A stretch of DNA of 64,000 bases from Corbicula japonica (taxonomy: Eukaryota; Mollusca; Bivalvia; Venerida; Cyrenidae): assembly GCA_038501625.1 (NCBI GenBank), contig JAZAYU010000013.1, positions 992,001-1,056,000 of the forward strand, read 5' to 3'. Positions 21,616 to 35,700 of the stretch are shown here, piece after piece. The notes beneath the pieces were generated by a model. It searched no databases. It was not told the origin of the DNA and saw only the letters and a list, made by a program, of their open reading frames with translations. Positions within the stretch are counted from its first letter, which is position 1. Every line of letters starts with the position of its first letter. The position numbers were made by a program, and so were the translations under genes.

Positions 21616-24355
21616 CGGTCTGTTTTGTTTTTTGTTGTTGTTTTTTAAATAACAAATGCATATTTATATGTTTCTTTTTTATAAGTTTTCTTCATCTTTA
21701 ATGAGTAATCTTCATTTAAAAATAGTTTCTACCGTACACTTTTACATCTGTTTTCATTTCTTACCTTTCAAGCATATACGCTTTTTTTCATGAAACAAAG
21801 GTCTGCTTCGTCTTGAATTAAAAATGTTTATTTTCAGAAGCGGATTAAATACATAACGTTACCAGTTTATGCTATGTGACCAGCACTTGTATTAGAACCA
21901 CAACCTGTATTTTTTTCAGGCTACTTTGCAAAGAACCGTGGTATCTTTTGAAGATAATACACTTTTAAATGTTATTAAATATTTTAATGAATTGAGATTT
22001 CGATGTGAAAGTTAAAAGTTTAAATGTTCCGCTACGCGACAATAAAGTGGAACAGCCTCAAACACATTTTTTTCCATTGTCTGTTTTGCATTTTGTTCTG
22101 TTGATTTTATTGTGTCTATCAAATAATTATGAGCTTTTCACTTTTGGAAAGCAGAAAAGGCCTGATAAGACAGTAAGTTATCAAAACTTGCAAGTGTCCT
22201 ATTGCTAATTTGTCTTGAATGGCTTCAGTTTATCAATGTTATCAATGTTACAGCTGCGGTAAAAGTGGTAGCATTCTATTGACGGTCAGTATATTTAGGA
22301 ATACTGGAAATGAAGGCCAAACCGTAAAACAATTTTCCCTTTGCGGCTATTTTTGTCAAGCAATTGTCTAGTAATTGATGTCTCTTATGTAAAAATCATA
22401 TTAACTAAAAAGCAGAGAGTTTTAGTTAGTTGTTGTAAAATTGTAGATTTGTATATCTGCGTTTTTATCACTCCATCGTGTTCTTGCTGATTTGACTCCA
22501 GGTTCTCTTTTCAAAGTTTTGTCATCGATCACTTACCTTTTCTGCTTGCCAACGCCATTAACCCTGTTTTGTTTGAAGATTGGCATATGAAGAAATGTGA
22601 TACGTTCTTGGAGTTGCGCTTTCGGTTTATCTGTTTAATCTGGATGTCTAAAATCAGTGACTTCTGAATTATTATTATATTTTGTTATTTGCTGCCACTT
22701 CTTATTGGTGATTTTTGGCCACTTCCCATTTGTGATTTAGCGCCATATTTAAGTCTATCACCGTCAATTGGATGTATTTGTCAATTTGTTCATTATTATA
22801 ATTTTGAAGTTCTTTTGTTCGAAAGAAATCATATAACCCTCCACTCAAATAGAATTGTATTCACTCAGTTTAAATAAACATATTGTTTTTCTATGTTTAT
22901 GTGCTGACATTAAAGCGCCTGACTTTTTTTAAACTAACAAAAAACAACGAAAACCTATAATACCATGGCTGTTAGGCAGCAGCGTCGTAAGTTCATATTA
23001 AAATGTATTTATCAATATATAAAAAATCAAGTTTTAACTGATACCTAAATTGTTAGCCATAGACTCAAGATTTGAAAATTTCTATTAAACCACATAACCG
23101 ATCACAAAGATTTATGAACAATTTATGACATTAAATAAAACTGTTTAATTTAAACATAAATCTTGCCATTTTCGGTAATATTTTTAATACTGTATTGTTC
23201 AGTTTTGTATATAAAGCGGTCACGCATTTATAAATTGACTTGGCTATTCAAATATTTCAACTTTTTATATAATGACAGTTCATTCATTGGATAATCTAAA
23301 TGAACATGCGATATGTAATACTCTTTTTACCCTCACTAAGCTGTTTCATTGCGTATTCAATTATCATAAATCTTTGTCTCTTCATAAAGTTCTGTTATAT
23401 TTAACGTTGTTTGCACGAAGATAAAAATAGAGAACTTGTCTTCAATATCGAACATAAGCGTCGGTCGTTGTGATAATTCATAAAATGTACATTATACGAT
23501 TGTAATTATCAAGTTCTACAAGCGGAAAAATAATAAAAAATAATAATGTGGTGGTTTTTTGCCTTCGAAAACGACTGGTAGACCTTCGAAAACGAGTGGT
23601 AGACCTTCGAAAACGACTGGCAGACTAAGAGTATATCATTTACAGTTTAATCCTAAAAGTTAATCTAAATCCTAAAAAATTGCCCCTTTTGTCGGAACAT
23701 ACGAATTAAGGATACACTGGAATTTAAGCACATACTTTCTATTCTTCTTGTTATTAAGTTTAAAATATTTTCAAAAAAATCTAGTTTAGTAATTAGTTTT
23801 GACATAAGAAACACGTTAAAAGACATGTCTTCCTTTTATAGAAAATAATGAGACTTATCTTGAAGAGAACGTAGCTCTTAAGAATACTTTGAACAAGGAC
23901 ATTTTCAATAACCTCCCTTTATGCAATATTATATTTTACATGTGTCTCCTAAAATTACATTTGAAAGAAGCATAATTAAAAAAGTGAAACAGAAGTTATT
24001 ATTCTTGTTGCCACCAATGGCTTTGTTCATGCAGATGATATATTCCGAGTATTAAATGAATGGGACGAGTACTTTCGAGGTTAAAGGGAACATTAAATTT
24101 CATGTTGAAGATGAATTTGAAAGAGATTTTTATATTTTTCTTTTTTGTCTATGGCAAAGTAATGGCAAAAGGCGCAATACCTTTAATTAAATGTAAGGGT
24201 TGTGAAAAGAAAATGTTGTAGAAACATATCATAAAATGCTTTAGAATAATGTGCATTTATAGTACGTGAATCTCCAATACTGGGGTTTGAAACTTAAACG
24301 TTGTGGTATTGATTTCATCGGGTTACTTCCGATTAGTTCCAGTGTTGCAGATCGT
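21616..24355. other. Intergenic, no gene seen
   Basis: AT-rich sequence. 22470-22500 holds a short scrap of the RT-element 3' region (CCATCGTGTTCTTGCTGATTTGACTC). A three-unit minisatellite is listed separately. Otherwise nothing is supported. Confidence 0.4.
23562..23624. repeat. Three-unit 21-bp minisatellite
   Basis: Three copies of CCTTCGAAAACGASTGGYAGA in tandem, differing by one or two bases. Confidence 0.85.
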
Positions 24356-24359
24356 TTGT

Positions 24360-24680
24360 CAAACGCCGCCTAGCCCCCAGGTTGATAGCAACTCAATGTT
24401 TTAACCAGTACAATTTCGATCCATCCCAAACGACGGTATGCTTATCGCAGAAAACCTTCAGAGTGGTATTTTCAGATTAATACCATTCCTTGTTGAGAGC
24501 GCATGGTTCCCTTGTGAAATAATGGGTTTGTCCTTAACGATAAACAATGAACGGAATTGAACAGAATAAAATAATGACAGACGATCAGGGAACACTAAAG
24601 GCCAAAAATAACAGGAAATATATCTTTATGGTGATCGGATAATATACAAATATATATTGACTGGGATATGAAGTAAAACT
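24360..24680 (+). repeat. Degenerate repeat B copy
   Basis: Shares AAACGCCGCCTAGCC, the CAGTACAATTTCGATCCATCCCAAACGA block, the TTTTCAGATTAATACCATTCC block and the TATCTTTATGGTGATCGGATAATA end with other repeat B copies, with many substitutions. Confidence 0.55.
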
Positions 24681-25116
24681 CTAAATAAATTTTTTGTGAT
24701 ACCTTATTATATGTTATCCTTATATGAATTTTATTTTAAAAGCACGATATTTTAGTCGCTGTGCATACACTATTTGACTATAAATCCTTTAAGGAGATTT
24801 TTTGCATTTTGGCATCCAATACATAGGTACGTGTAACATGTATTTTTTATGTGTAGTAACAATATTTGTCCTCAGAGGATGGATCATTCGTATTAGATTG
24901 AAGACTGTTAGTCATTGTCTTTTGATATCCCAAAGATTTAACCATTACACACATAGCGTAAGCTGAAATCTTTGGCACCGTAACAAGTGATAAAAAACGT
25001 GAATTCATTATGAAAAATATATAGAAAATGTATTATGCTGTCGCAGAACAAAAGTGTAGAAACCATATCATTTTCAAACCAATAAAATTGTATATGTTAA
25101 GTTCAATATGCTATGG

Positions 25117-28100
25117 AGTTTGAAAAATTGAAAAAAAAAACTGGATCCGTCACATTATAAATATATAGTAAGAAGACCTATCAGCATGTGTTATTATGAA
25201 AGTTCCTGTTCCTCTTTTCAAAGGGAACAAGGTCGAAGTAGTAATTGTATGTTTATCCTATAAATTGGGTTTGGAAACAATGAAAGACACATATTAAGAT
25301 GGTCAATATTTAGGAATCTGATTTTTTTTTTAAAGAAATATAAAATGTGTTAGTTTCTACTTGTAACCCTTCGTTATATCACTGACTTCAGGCTTTGCAT
25401 TCTGAGACCAGGAGGCATTAACGTTTTTCTTAAGATTTTAATGAGAACAAAACATTAGTTTTTTTCACTAGATGTGATTTATTGCAATTTAAAATATTTT
25501 CATTGTTTTGTTATATCAGCAAAATATATGTGTTTTACTAGTGCGGAGAGCGTAGACAACCGTCTGTTTGTGAACTTGGAGTGTACTGGTATGTCAATGA
25601 AATGAAGAAGAAAAAAACATTAATTTGTTGTTTAATGAACTGCATTGAGAAGTATTTTACACGTTAAATGTTGTAGTAAAACGTCTTCATTAATTCAATA
25701 AATGCATGCCAATAATTTATTCAGGAGACAAAAAGTTTAATCTAACATAACTTTCATGGGAGGATATATCAAACCGAGCCCGGGTCTGAGAAATATTAAA
25801 CACAGCCTGTGCACCTTTTTCCTTTTATAGATTAAGTCGAACAAATTTTAAGTGAATTAAACAATGACTTGTTTCATAATCAGGTAGATACAAATATATT
25901 TAAATTCAGATATTTGTTTCGTATATTGTACACGGAAGTAAAGAACTGTGCACACAATGGCATTGCATTGACGACAGCGAGACTCATGCTTCCGGAATCA
26001 TCAGATAACACTAAGGATGGTCGAATAACTACATTAAGTTTTGTTTGCGAACGTTTTAACGTGTATTATTTACTTTTGCATTTGGTTATGGATTTGCCTT
26101 TGTTATTTGACAAATGATCAATGTGTATGTATCATGTTTCGGGTAATCAGCTATTATCAACTAGTGATGGAATCCTAAACTCGCTATTTAAACAGACAGT
26201 TTAACACTGAAATACCTAAATTTGTTTTAAGACGACAAATTTACATTTAATTACTGCGTTTTTCCCCCTCAAAATAAGGGAATCTTTATTATCTATTTAA
26301 CATTCTGAAGAATAGATAGTATCAGTTAACAGTAAAATAGTATTATTTCAATGCCGCTCCTGTAAGCAATTCTGTTTTAATTTTTATTCAATTTCATTTA
26401 CGTAAGACGTGTTCTATTAACAATAATTCCAAACGAATCTTATTATTTTTAACGTATTTATCCCGCCCTATTGCTTTTACCCATTCAAACCGCCACATAA
26501 TTGAATAATAATATGTTAAGCAACGATTTCTTTATACATTATGTGGTATTGTATTATTTTCACTCGGTCTCATCGACATATTAATGCTTGTATTCATGAA
26601 TTATGTTTGGAGACTAATTAGAAATTTTATGAACTATTAAAATCTGTGTTAAATTACAGACAGCGGGATAATACATCAGGTATATTTATGTTATTAAAAT
26701 AATTTTATTTAAAAAATGAAAATTCTTGAAATGTTAAGTAAAGATTTTGAAAACAGGTATTAACAGGTATTTATGTTCATTTCTTTATTAACTCAGAACA
26801 GTAAAAAAAACGCATCCACAAATTGGGAACGAAGTTTCAGAAACGTGATTTAAACGTGTCTGGGAGTTATAAAGCCATTTATTTTCAAATTGCTGATATT
26901 GGAAAAAGACGGATGAAGATGAATATTAAAACTTTTGTGTGACAAGGGGACAATTTATTAAGTAAACTTTCTATGACAAAACTTGTTATCTTTAATAGCT
27001 TAACGTAATGGTGTTTGATATTTTTGAAGTGTACTTAATGCAAATTGCTGTTTACTTATGAATTATTACATTTTTGCTGGTTGTGAGACAAGCAAAACTG
27101 GTCACATCAAGGAAAATACGATTTTATATTTTGTTACTATCCAGCTGGCTTTAAATGTCATTTTATCGTTAAATCAGCTTTACAGATGTATATCCAATAT
27201 TTATATAAAAGATAGAATCGTATAAAACGTGTTTGTTTTAGATATTATTTGTTAGGTGCATTGCAATAATTGCATGCAGTGCACTTTATTTATGATATTG
27301 TTAAAGCTCCGTGTATTATTGCAAGGCTTATTGACTGCGAGGAATTTAGATCCTGATCAAATTTAAAAGACCCTGATCAGACTACACGCATGCGTCGGCT
27401 GATTTGCCTCTACACTGGTTGCCAAGGCCCTTAGCCCCAAATTGTTATAGTTCGTCACGATTATGTCATCTTTGAGTACTGCTAAATAAGTTAAGAGCTT
27501 ATTGTTCTATGGTCCGTTTCTGTGATCATGTAGATTAGTGCTCGTATTTTGAATAGCTTAAGAAAATATAGTTTGCTAAAGTTCAGAAAGCCTTGAAGCT
27601 CTTTTTAAGTAGTCAAAGAATTATTTCTGCATGCAGATGAAAGATGATCAATTGATTTCAGTTTGGTGTTATCAACTATTCTGTGGTGTTGAATCTGACA
27701 TGGTACTTTTAGGTAAACTTTCTTTTGAAATTTACATAAAAGGCCCGAGTCCAGCATAACTATTAAATGATCTGACATTTAGAAATTTAGAAAAAAAGTA
27801 CATTATTTAGTATTATAATGTGAATACTTTTTTGTGGAAAGTGTGTATCGGTGCAAAACAAACAAAAAATCATGACAAAGGCGTATCCGACTGGTAGATA
27901 AATGTGCATAATTGATCAGTTTTGTATTGAGTTATTCCAACTCTGTAAGCTCAGAGGCTGTTGGTTCCTGCAGCTTGCTGTGAGCAAGTTCTGGTTTGAA
28001 ACTCATGAACCACAATACTCAACTTTTATTTCCCACCTGACTGCAAGAGTGTTGAAACATAAAATGTCCAGAAGTGATGTATTACACTGGCGTATAGCAT

Positions 28101-30543
28101 GCTTTTCTGGACGAATGATGGGTCATAATATATTATTACTATGTAACTATTACTTGATTATCTTTACTATAGTACAATTAGGCCGGCGCAAGGGATATGT
28201 TGCCCGGCTTTAAATAGAGGTGTTTAGCGAATGCTGAGAACCATGTGGCCTGGCTTTATATATAGATCGTTGAGTAATGAACGGGAACCATGTTGTATGT
28301 ACGTTAAGATCAAGGTCAGGCTATTTATAATTGAGTATATAAATATAGATACTGAATTGAATTATCTCCCCTTAACTATAAATATAAATATAAACATGTA
28401 TATATATAAATTATATAAATAGATCGATGAGTCGGTGTTTTCTTTTAATTATGCGAATTGAAAGTTTATTGTTGTAAGCAGTTATAGAAAGAGTGTACAT
28501 GTAGTAAGAGACATTGTTCAGATAGTTATTCTTGGATGATATTGAAGTTTGTGTTCTGTTTACGAATATTGGCAATCCTATGACTTGATTTTTGACGCGT
28601 GAATGTGACCTTTATTATGATGGTTCTTTGTTTACAAACGTTTCTGATGTTGAAATTGACGGTTCTAGTGGGTTTCTGTTTTACAAGAAGGCGATTTCGT
28701 GTCTATAAAGTAAATAATGATTGTATTTACCATTTTTGTAGGTTTTTTTTTCTGTTGTTCAGAATAATTGTGACTCATCCCCATCCCCTCCCATCCCCCC
28801 CCTTGTTTACATGATCAAGATGCTGAATATAGAAAGTTAGTATAGATTTTTCATCCGGAAAGTACCAAAGGAATTGCCATGTACGTGGTAGGACAATTTT
28901 GAAAGATACTGTTGAATTTAAATAGAGCAAATTCATTTAATGTGGTTAGTGCTATGATAATACCTGCATGAACTCTTACACCCAACATCTAACATCTTTT
29001 AAATGTCGTCCACATATAACACATCTGTGTTATACTTTTCTTGTTTAATCTAACAGATTTAAGCACCTTAATCAAGCATACCAAATCGGCTATAGGCCTC
29101 AATATTAATAATCGTACCGTGGTAATCGAAGAAACGTAAGCACAACTCGCATCTTGCTAAACTTTTAAAGCACTTTTCACACCCTTTAATGAAAATAGTT
29201 GCACCGATAACTTCAATCCAGCTAGATATAAAACAGATTATTGTCACAGTAATTTATTTTACCACAAGACAAAATCAAAACAAACATCCAATCCGCAATA
29301 AACTAAACGGTTTTGAATGAATGCGGAAAATTGAAATCCTGTCAACAGTATTGAAAATCCATTAGCACCAGTCATAGTGACAATTGTTATTTGAGGAATA
29401 GCAGAATATACCAGGTATTTTATAGACATTTTAATGAACCGATCGGATAAAAACACTTAAAATATTTTTATTGAAATTTTAAATAAGGTGTTTTAACTGT
29501 ATACTAGCGATAAATTAAACAAAGATATTTAACTGATAATACATGGCAACCACAGTAAAATAATATTTTAACTACTGTATTCCTTATATCTAGTATCTGG
29601 CCCCAAGATTGTAAAACTGAAAATGAAAACCAGTCTCAAATCTCAAGGATCTAATGTGCTGAAATGGCGCCATTTCAGACTATCAGTGGCTTGAGATTTG
29701 AGACTGGTTTCTAATCTCAGTTTTATAATCTTCAGCACTGGTGTCAAACACGATTCTCCAGTCTTATGCAAAGCTTTTCGAGCTCCCACATATCTGCGAA
29801 TTTCGTTAGTATGAAAATAAAACACACCTTTCGCTTGTGACAAGACAAATGATATTAATTTTACCCTTTAATTGTTCACTAGTATAACAATTTTGAAATT
29901 ATTTTAAAATTATTTTAAATAACACTGTGAGCGCAATATTGATTTGTGTGCTATCTAAATAGTGAGATAAAAAATTTAAAATGATGTGAAAACAGAATGT
30001 CATAATCAGATAATTTACAGTTTCAATTACTAATAAACCTAATAAAGTATCTGCGTTCACTAAGTGTCATCTGCGTTCACTAAGTGTCAACTACTTCAGT
30101 AGCATTATGTTCGTTAATTAAAATACAGTCATAAACGAATATGATCAAAACAATATTATGTTTCTTTTACATGCTAGCAGGTCAGTTTGAGAAACGAATA
30201 TCAATTGAATGTATTCTTACAATGTTGTTTACCTTTCGTTCACCACCTGCGTGCCATGAGGAATTAACTTTTTTTGCAATCTTACATTACTTTTGAAAAC
30301 CTTATTACAAAATAGACTGAAATGAATTTTTTAACTTCAGCGCGACTGTGAATCTTAAAAAAGAGTTCTCCTATATTTAGGGTAAACTTGACGCGTATAC
30401 CGAAAGAACTTTCAATTGCATCGGTGTTTTTCCTGTTCACACCTTGATTTAATCGGGATGAAATGAAAAGTCTTTTGAAAATGCCTATTGCCGTATTGAA
30501 CAGTTTAGTTTTTTACAAACATTAAAAGAATTAATCTCGGCGC
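25117..30543 (+). repeat. Segmental tandem duplication, copy 1
   Basis: Matches 30544-37592 in the same orientation over nearly its full length. Anchors include CAGAGGCTGTTGGTTCCTGC (27953 and 35496), ACCGTGGTAATCGAAGAAAC (29116 and 35719) and AGTTTTTTACAAACATTAAA (30507 and 37557). A stretch at about 28115-29045 has no partner in copy 2. No gene is recognised inside; frames such as 25869-26117 or 27902-28213 are not kept open in copy 2. Confidence 0.75.
29604..29735. repeat. Foldback MITE (repeat D) in duplication copy 1
   Basis: Palindromic: AACCAGTCTCAAATCTCAAG on one side and CTTGAGATTTGAGACTGGTT on the other, meeting at AATGGCGCCATT. The partner in copy 2 has eight more bases in the loop. 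Confidence 0.7.
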
Positions 30544-30622
30544 TTGAAAATTGAAAAACTGGATAAGTAACATTATAAATGTATTGCTAGAAGACCTATT
30601 GATCAGCTGTGTTATTGCATAT

Positions 30623-31855
30623 TCACCAAGTCCAATCGTTCACTATAGGTCCCAGGAAGAGAACGCATGGATAGACCGCTTTTTCAGGAGGGAATTGGGT
30701 ACTGTGGTTAGGAAATCGTCTCTGTCTACTGTGGTTAGGAATGCAGTTAAAAGTAAATGTGAAATTCATGTCACAGTTTTTTTAAGTATCTAGATCTTAA
30801 ACTTAAGGATTTGGTCCAGAACGAAATGCTAGACAAATGTCCAATGTTGTTAAAACCAAAAATTATATAAAAAAGAAAGCATCTAAATAGCACTCTATCC
30901 ACATAGCTGGCACGAATAAATCTATAAGTTCTTTCACGGCTCTTGGCACTTCGTCAGCGATTTTTATTAAGTTCTTTAATGTTCACGAAACTTCTTGAAT
31001 TTGAGTGGATGCAATGAGATCAATGTATCTCCTCAATAAATTATGTAAATATACCGGGTCATTGTTACATTAATTTTCCTTTTTAAAGTCAAGTTTTGCT
31101 CGTGGGAGTCAATATTAAGTGAATAAAATTTTATATTTTGATGATGAATGACTTGTTATGGGAAGAAAATCAGTTATTATTGGATGTTTGCATGATGAAT
31201 AATTACAAATTAATTTTACCAAGTATATATAGTATAGTATTTCTTATTAGCAAAAGCTCCTCGAAGATACGAAAGTGGGGATTGATTTGAAATGATATTT
31301 TAGTTATTCAGATGTAATATCCGGAAAATTGACGACCATAAAGTAGACTTGATAAAGGATAAAAATGAAACAAACATGGGTTTTAAAAACACCTCCTGCC
31401 CATGCGTTGAAAATTGATGAAAACTTCGACCCATGCGTTCATATTGAAGATTTTCTAACTTGTAATCTATATTAAAAATACGGCAGTAAAATAGTGGAGG
31501 CTAATGGGATATGAAGACATGTTCTAAACGAACCTTTAGGACGAAACAAATGCCCAGGGATATGTTTTATTGCGAAATATTGACTTCTTAAGAGTGATTT
31601 TTGCCATTTTTTGCGATTTTCTTGTGCAGTTGTTGTGAATGTTCTCAGAAATTACCGAAACATTGGCGAATTTTCGATGACCATCGTTCAAAGTTAATAA
31701 AGGAGATCAGCATAGGCTATATCTTTATGTGATAGATGCATTTTCAAAGAAATGCGAGACGATTTACTAACCACAGTACCCAATTCCCTCCTGAAAAAGC
31801 GGTCTATCCATGCGTTCTCCTCCTGGGACCTATAGTGAACGATTGGACTCGGTGA
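30623..31855. mobile_element. 1.2-kb element with about 100-bp terminal inverted repeats
   Basis: 30623-30722 (TCACCAAGTCCAATCGTTCA, then the GGTCCCAGGAAGAGAACGCA block and GGGTACTGTGGTTAG) is mirrored at 31757-31855 with few changes. The trinucleotide TAT flanks both ends, and copy 1 of the duplication lacks the insert. The terminal sequence and the GAATGTTCTCAGAAATTACC interior block at 31600-31725 recur in the inverted arms and interior of the 8.2-14.8 kb element, so they are one family. No transposase frame is seen. Confidence 0.65.
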
Positions 31856-32408
31856 TATTTATTATAAGGGAACACTGTCGATGTAACAACTATATGTTTC
31901 TCATATAAAATGGGATTGGAAACAAGGAAAGGTGCATATAAAGATTGTCAATATTTCGGAATAAGATTTTTTAAAACAAATATAAAATGTGTTAGGATTA
32001 AACTTGTAACCATTGGTTACATCACAAACTTCAGACTTTGAATCCTAAGAACATGAGGCATAACGTTTTCTTAAGATTTTAATGAAAACAAAAAAAATTC
32101 TCACTAGATGTTATTTTATTGCAATTAAAAACATTGTATTGTTTTGTTGTAATAGCAAAAGATATGTGTTTTACCGTCTACTTGTGATCTTGTAGTATAC
32201 TGGTATGTCGATGAAAGGAAGAAGAAAAACATTAATTTGTTGTTTTATGAACTGCATTTAGAATTATCTTCACATGTTAAATGTTGTAGTAAAGCGTTTT
32301 CATTTGATTCAATAAATGCATGACAATAATTTATTCAGAAGACAAAAAGTTTAATTTCACATAAATAAAAAAACACTGGCCGCTTAAGTAGCGGTATTTA
32401 AACAAATA

Positions 32409-32514
32409 TATCATATACCCTATGAATTTAAAGCATTCTGATTGGTCGAGAGCTCCGTACTCGCGAGTCCGAAAAAAGTGATAACTACCCCGGGAATTAA
32501 TAACTACCTTTGCT

Positions 32515-32545
<31 letters not shown>

Positions 32546-32575
32546 GAATGCTTTAAATTCATAGGGTATATGATA
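32409..32575. repeat. Perfect 34-bp inverted repeat with microsatellite loop
   Basis: 32409-32442 (begins TATCATATACCCTATGAATT) and 32542-32575 are exact reverse complements. The roughly 100-bp loop includes an (ATC)n run at 32515-32543. Confidence 0.85.
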
Positions 32576-32583
32576 TAACAAGT

Positions 32584-32716
32584 AAATACTAATGTTGAGG
32601 TCGATATGTAGTTTTGCGGACCTGGGTAGTGTGATATCGACCTCGGACTTCGTCCTCGGTCGATATTACACTACCCAGGTCCGCAAAACTACATATCGAC
32701 CTCAACATTAGTATTT
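32584..32716. repeat. 59-bp stem, 15-base loop hairpin
   Basis: 32584-32642 pairs with 32658-32716 with one mismatch. The loop is TCGGACTTCGTCCTC, itself able to pair internally (GGAC/GTCC). Stem blocks include TTGAGGTCGATATGTAGTTT and GCGGACCTGGGTAGTGT. Confidence 0.9.
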
Positions 32717-35700
32717 ATTTGTATAATATGTTGTCTCTTGCAGCGAAACCCCCGATATCAACTCGATCAAAGGTTAGAAAATAAAATCAAATGTTTTCAG
32801 AAACTAACTATACTCAGGAATGTAAACACGTTATCATATAATAAAATGGATCATGGTGATCTTGCGTCAAAAAGTGTTTTAAACAAGGAAAAATATTTGC
32901 GATTAAATCAGACTGTATAGTAAATGTAAGTATTTCATAAGTGAACAATTTTGCCAAGAAAGTAACAATATTCCAGCATAAGCTAGCTCATTCTCAACAG
33001 GCCTAGCGAAGTTTCTAATGTAATTTCAAAGCGATGTTTCCTGGAATAACGTTAGTGATATTGAAGTCTAAAGGTTTGTATTTTGAAGTGTTTCACCAAC
33101 ACTAATTTAAAAAATATGGAAGTCTCACTATAAGCCCTATATGGATTGTATTGACATGGTGTTGAAGGCAATACCAAATATTTCCTTATTGACAATACCT
33201 ATTCATTTGGTACATTTCGTAGAAGCTCTTGATAGAGATGTTTTAAAGTTTCTAGAAACTTTTTAGCGGGCCTGAGAAATATTAAACACAGCTTGTGGAC
33301 CTTGATTCAGTCGAACATCGGTCGAAGAAATTTTTAGTATATTGAACAATGGCTTGTTTCACACGCAGGTGGATACAAATTCAGATATTTGTTTCGTTTT
33401 CTGTTCACGGAAGTAAAGAACTGTGCACGCAATCACACTGCTTTGACGGCAGTGAGACCTATGCTTCCGTAATCATCAGATAACAGCTAGGATGGTTAAA
33501 TAACTACAGTTATTTTTGCTTGCGAACGTTTAACCGCGTATTATTTACTTCTGCATTTGGGTATGGATTTGTCTTTGTCCTTTGACAAATAATCAATGTA
33601 TATATATCGTGTTTCGGGTAATCAGCTATTATCAACTAGTGATGGAACCCTAAACTCGCTATTTAAACAGACAGTTTAACACTGACGCAAAAACACTGTT
33701 ATTATTGTGTGACCTAAATTTGTTTTAGACAACTACTTTACATTTAATTACTGCGTTTTCCTTCTCTAAAATAAGGGAATCTTTATTATCTATTTAACAT
33801 TCTGAAGAATAGATAATATCAGTTAACAGTAAAATAGTATTATTTCAATGCCGCTCCTGTAAGCAATTCTTTTTTTTTTATTCAATTTCGTATACGTTAA
33901 GACGTGTTCCATTTGCAATCCTTACAACAAAATTATCTTATTATTTTTAACTTCTTTATCCCGCCCTATTGCTTTTACCAATTTGAACCGCCTTATAATT
34001 GAATAATATTATGTTAAGCAACGATTTCTTTATACAACATGTGGTATTGTATTATTTTGACTCGATCTCATCGACATATTAATGCTTGTATTCATGAATT
34101 ATGTTAGAAGACTGATTAAAATTTTTTATAAAATATTAAAATCTGTGTTAAACAGACAACGGAATAATGCATCAGGTATAGGTATGTTATTAAAATAATT
34201 TTATTAAAAAAATAATATTGGGGGAAATGTTAAGTATAGATTTTGAAAACAGGTAGGCCTATTAATTAAATTTCTGTTTATTTTTTATAAACTCGGAACA
34301 GTAAAGACCCCTACACATATTGGAAAAGAAGTTTCAGAAACGTGATTTAAACGTGTCTGTAAGGTAAAAAGCCATTAATTTTCAAATTGCTAATATTGTA
34401 AAAATATTACGGAAAAAACGGCGGATGAGGATGAACATTAAAACTTTTGTGTGACAAGGGGACAATTTATAAAGTAAACCCTCTATGACAAAGCTTGTTA
34501 TCTTTAATAGCTTTACGTAATTGTGTTTGGTATTTTTGAAGTGTACTTAATGCAAATTTCTGTTTACTTATGAATTATAACATTTTTGCTGTTTGTCAGA
34601 CAAACACAACTGGTCAATCAAGGAGATACGATTTTATATTTTGTTACTATCCAGTGAGCTTTAAATGTCATTTATCGTTAAATCAGCTCTACAGATGTAT
34701 ATCCAATATTTATATAAAAGATAGAATTGTATAAAACGTGTTTGTTTTAGATATTTATTGTTATGTGCATTGCAATAATTGCATGCAGTGCCTTTTATTG
34801 CAACGTCAAATTTATTATATTGTTAAAGCTTCATGTAATACTACAAAAGCTTATTGACTGCGAGGAATTTAGATCCTGATCAAATTTAATAGACCCTGAT
34901 CAGACTACACGCATGCGTAGGCTGATTTGCCTCTACACTCGCTGCAAAGACCCTTAGCCCCGAATTGTCATGGTACGTCACGACTATGTCATCAGTTGAG
35001 TTCTGCTAAATAAGTTGAGAGCTTATTGATCTATGGTCCCTCTGATCTACATGATTAGCGTTATTTTGAAATAGCTTAAAGAAAATACAGTTTTCCTTAA
35101 GTTCAGAACGCGTTGCAGCTCTTTTTAAATTGTCAAAGAATTACTTCTGCATGCAGATGAAAGATGACCCCTCTGTTGCTGCTGTTTTAGCAACTTATTT
35201 CAGTTTGGTGGTATTTTATCACCATTTTCTGGTGTTGAATCTGACATGGTAATTTCAGGTAAACATTCTTTTGAAACTTACATAGAAGGCCCGAGTCAAG
35301 CATAACCATTTAATGACCTGACATTTAGAAATTTAGAAAAAAATACATTGTTTAGTATTATAATACGAATACTTTTTTGTGGAAAGTGTGTATCGGTGCA
35401 AAACAAACAAAAATCATGACAAAGGCGTATCCGACTGGTAGATAAATGTGCATAATTGATCAGTTTTGTATTTTATTCAAACTCTGTCAGCTCAGAGGCT
35501 GTTGGTTCCTGCAGCTGGCTGTGAGCAAGTTCTGGTTTGAAACTCATGAACCACAATACTAAACTTTTATTTCCCACCTGACGGCAAGAGTGTTGAAACA
35601 TAAAATGTCCAAAAGTGATGTATTGCACTGGCGTATAGCATGCTTTTTGAATCTAACAGATCTAAGCACCTTAATTAAGCATACCAAATCGGCTATAGGC

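Larger units (their letters stand above)
32365..33262. mobile_element. 0.9-kb insertion in duplication copy 2, hairpin-rich
   Basis: Absent from the matching place in copy 1 (near 25755). It carries two long inverted repeats and an (ATC)n run, listed separately. A frame at 32738-32920 follows a TTGTCTCTTGCAG acceptor-like site and ends in TAG just before a GTAAGT, but is not recognised. Confidence 0.5.

Noticed and set aside
32331..32543. ORF beginning with a run of Met
   Set aside because: The Met run is the (ATC)n microsatellite read on the other strand, inside a hairpin-bearing insertion.
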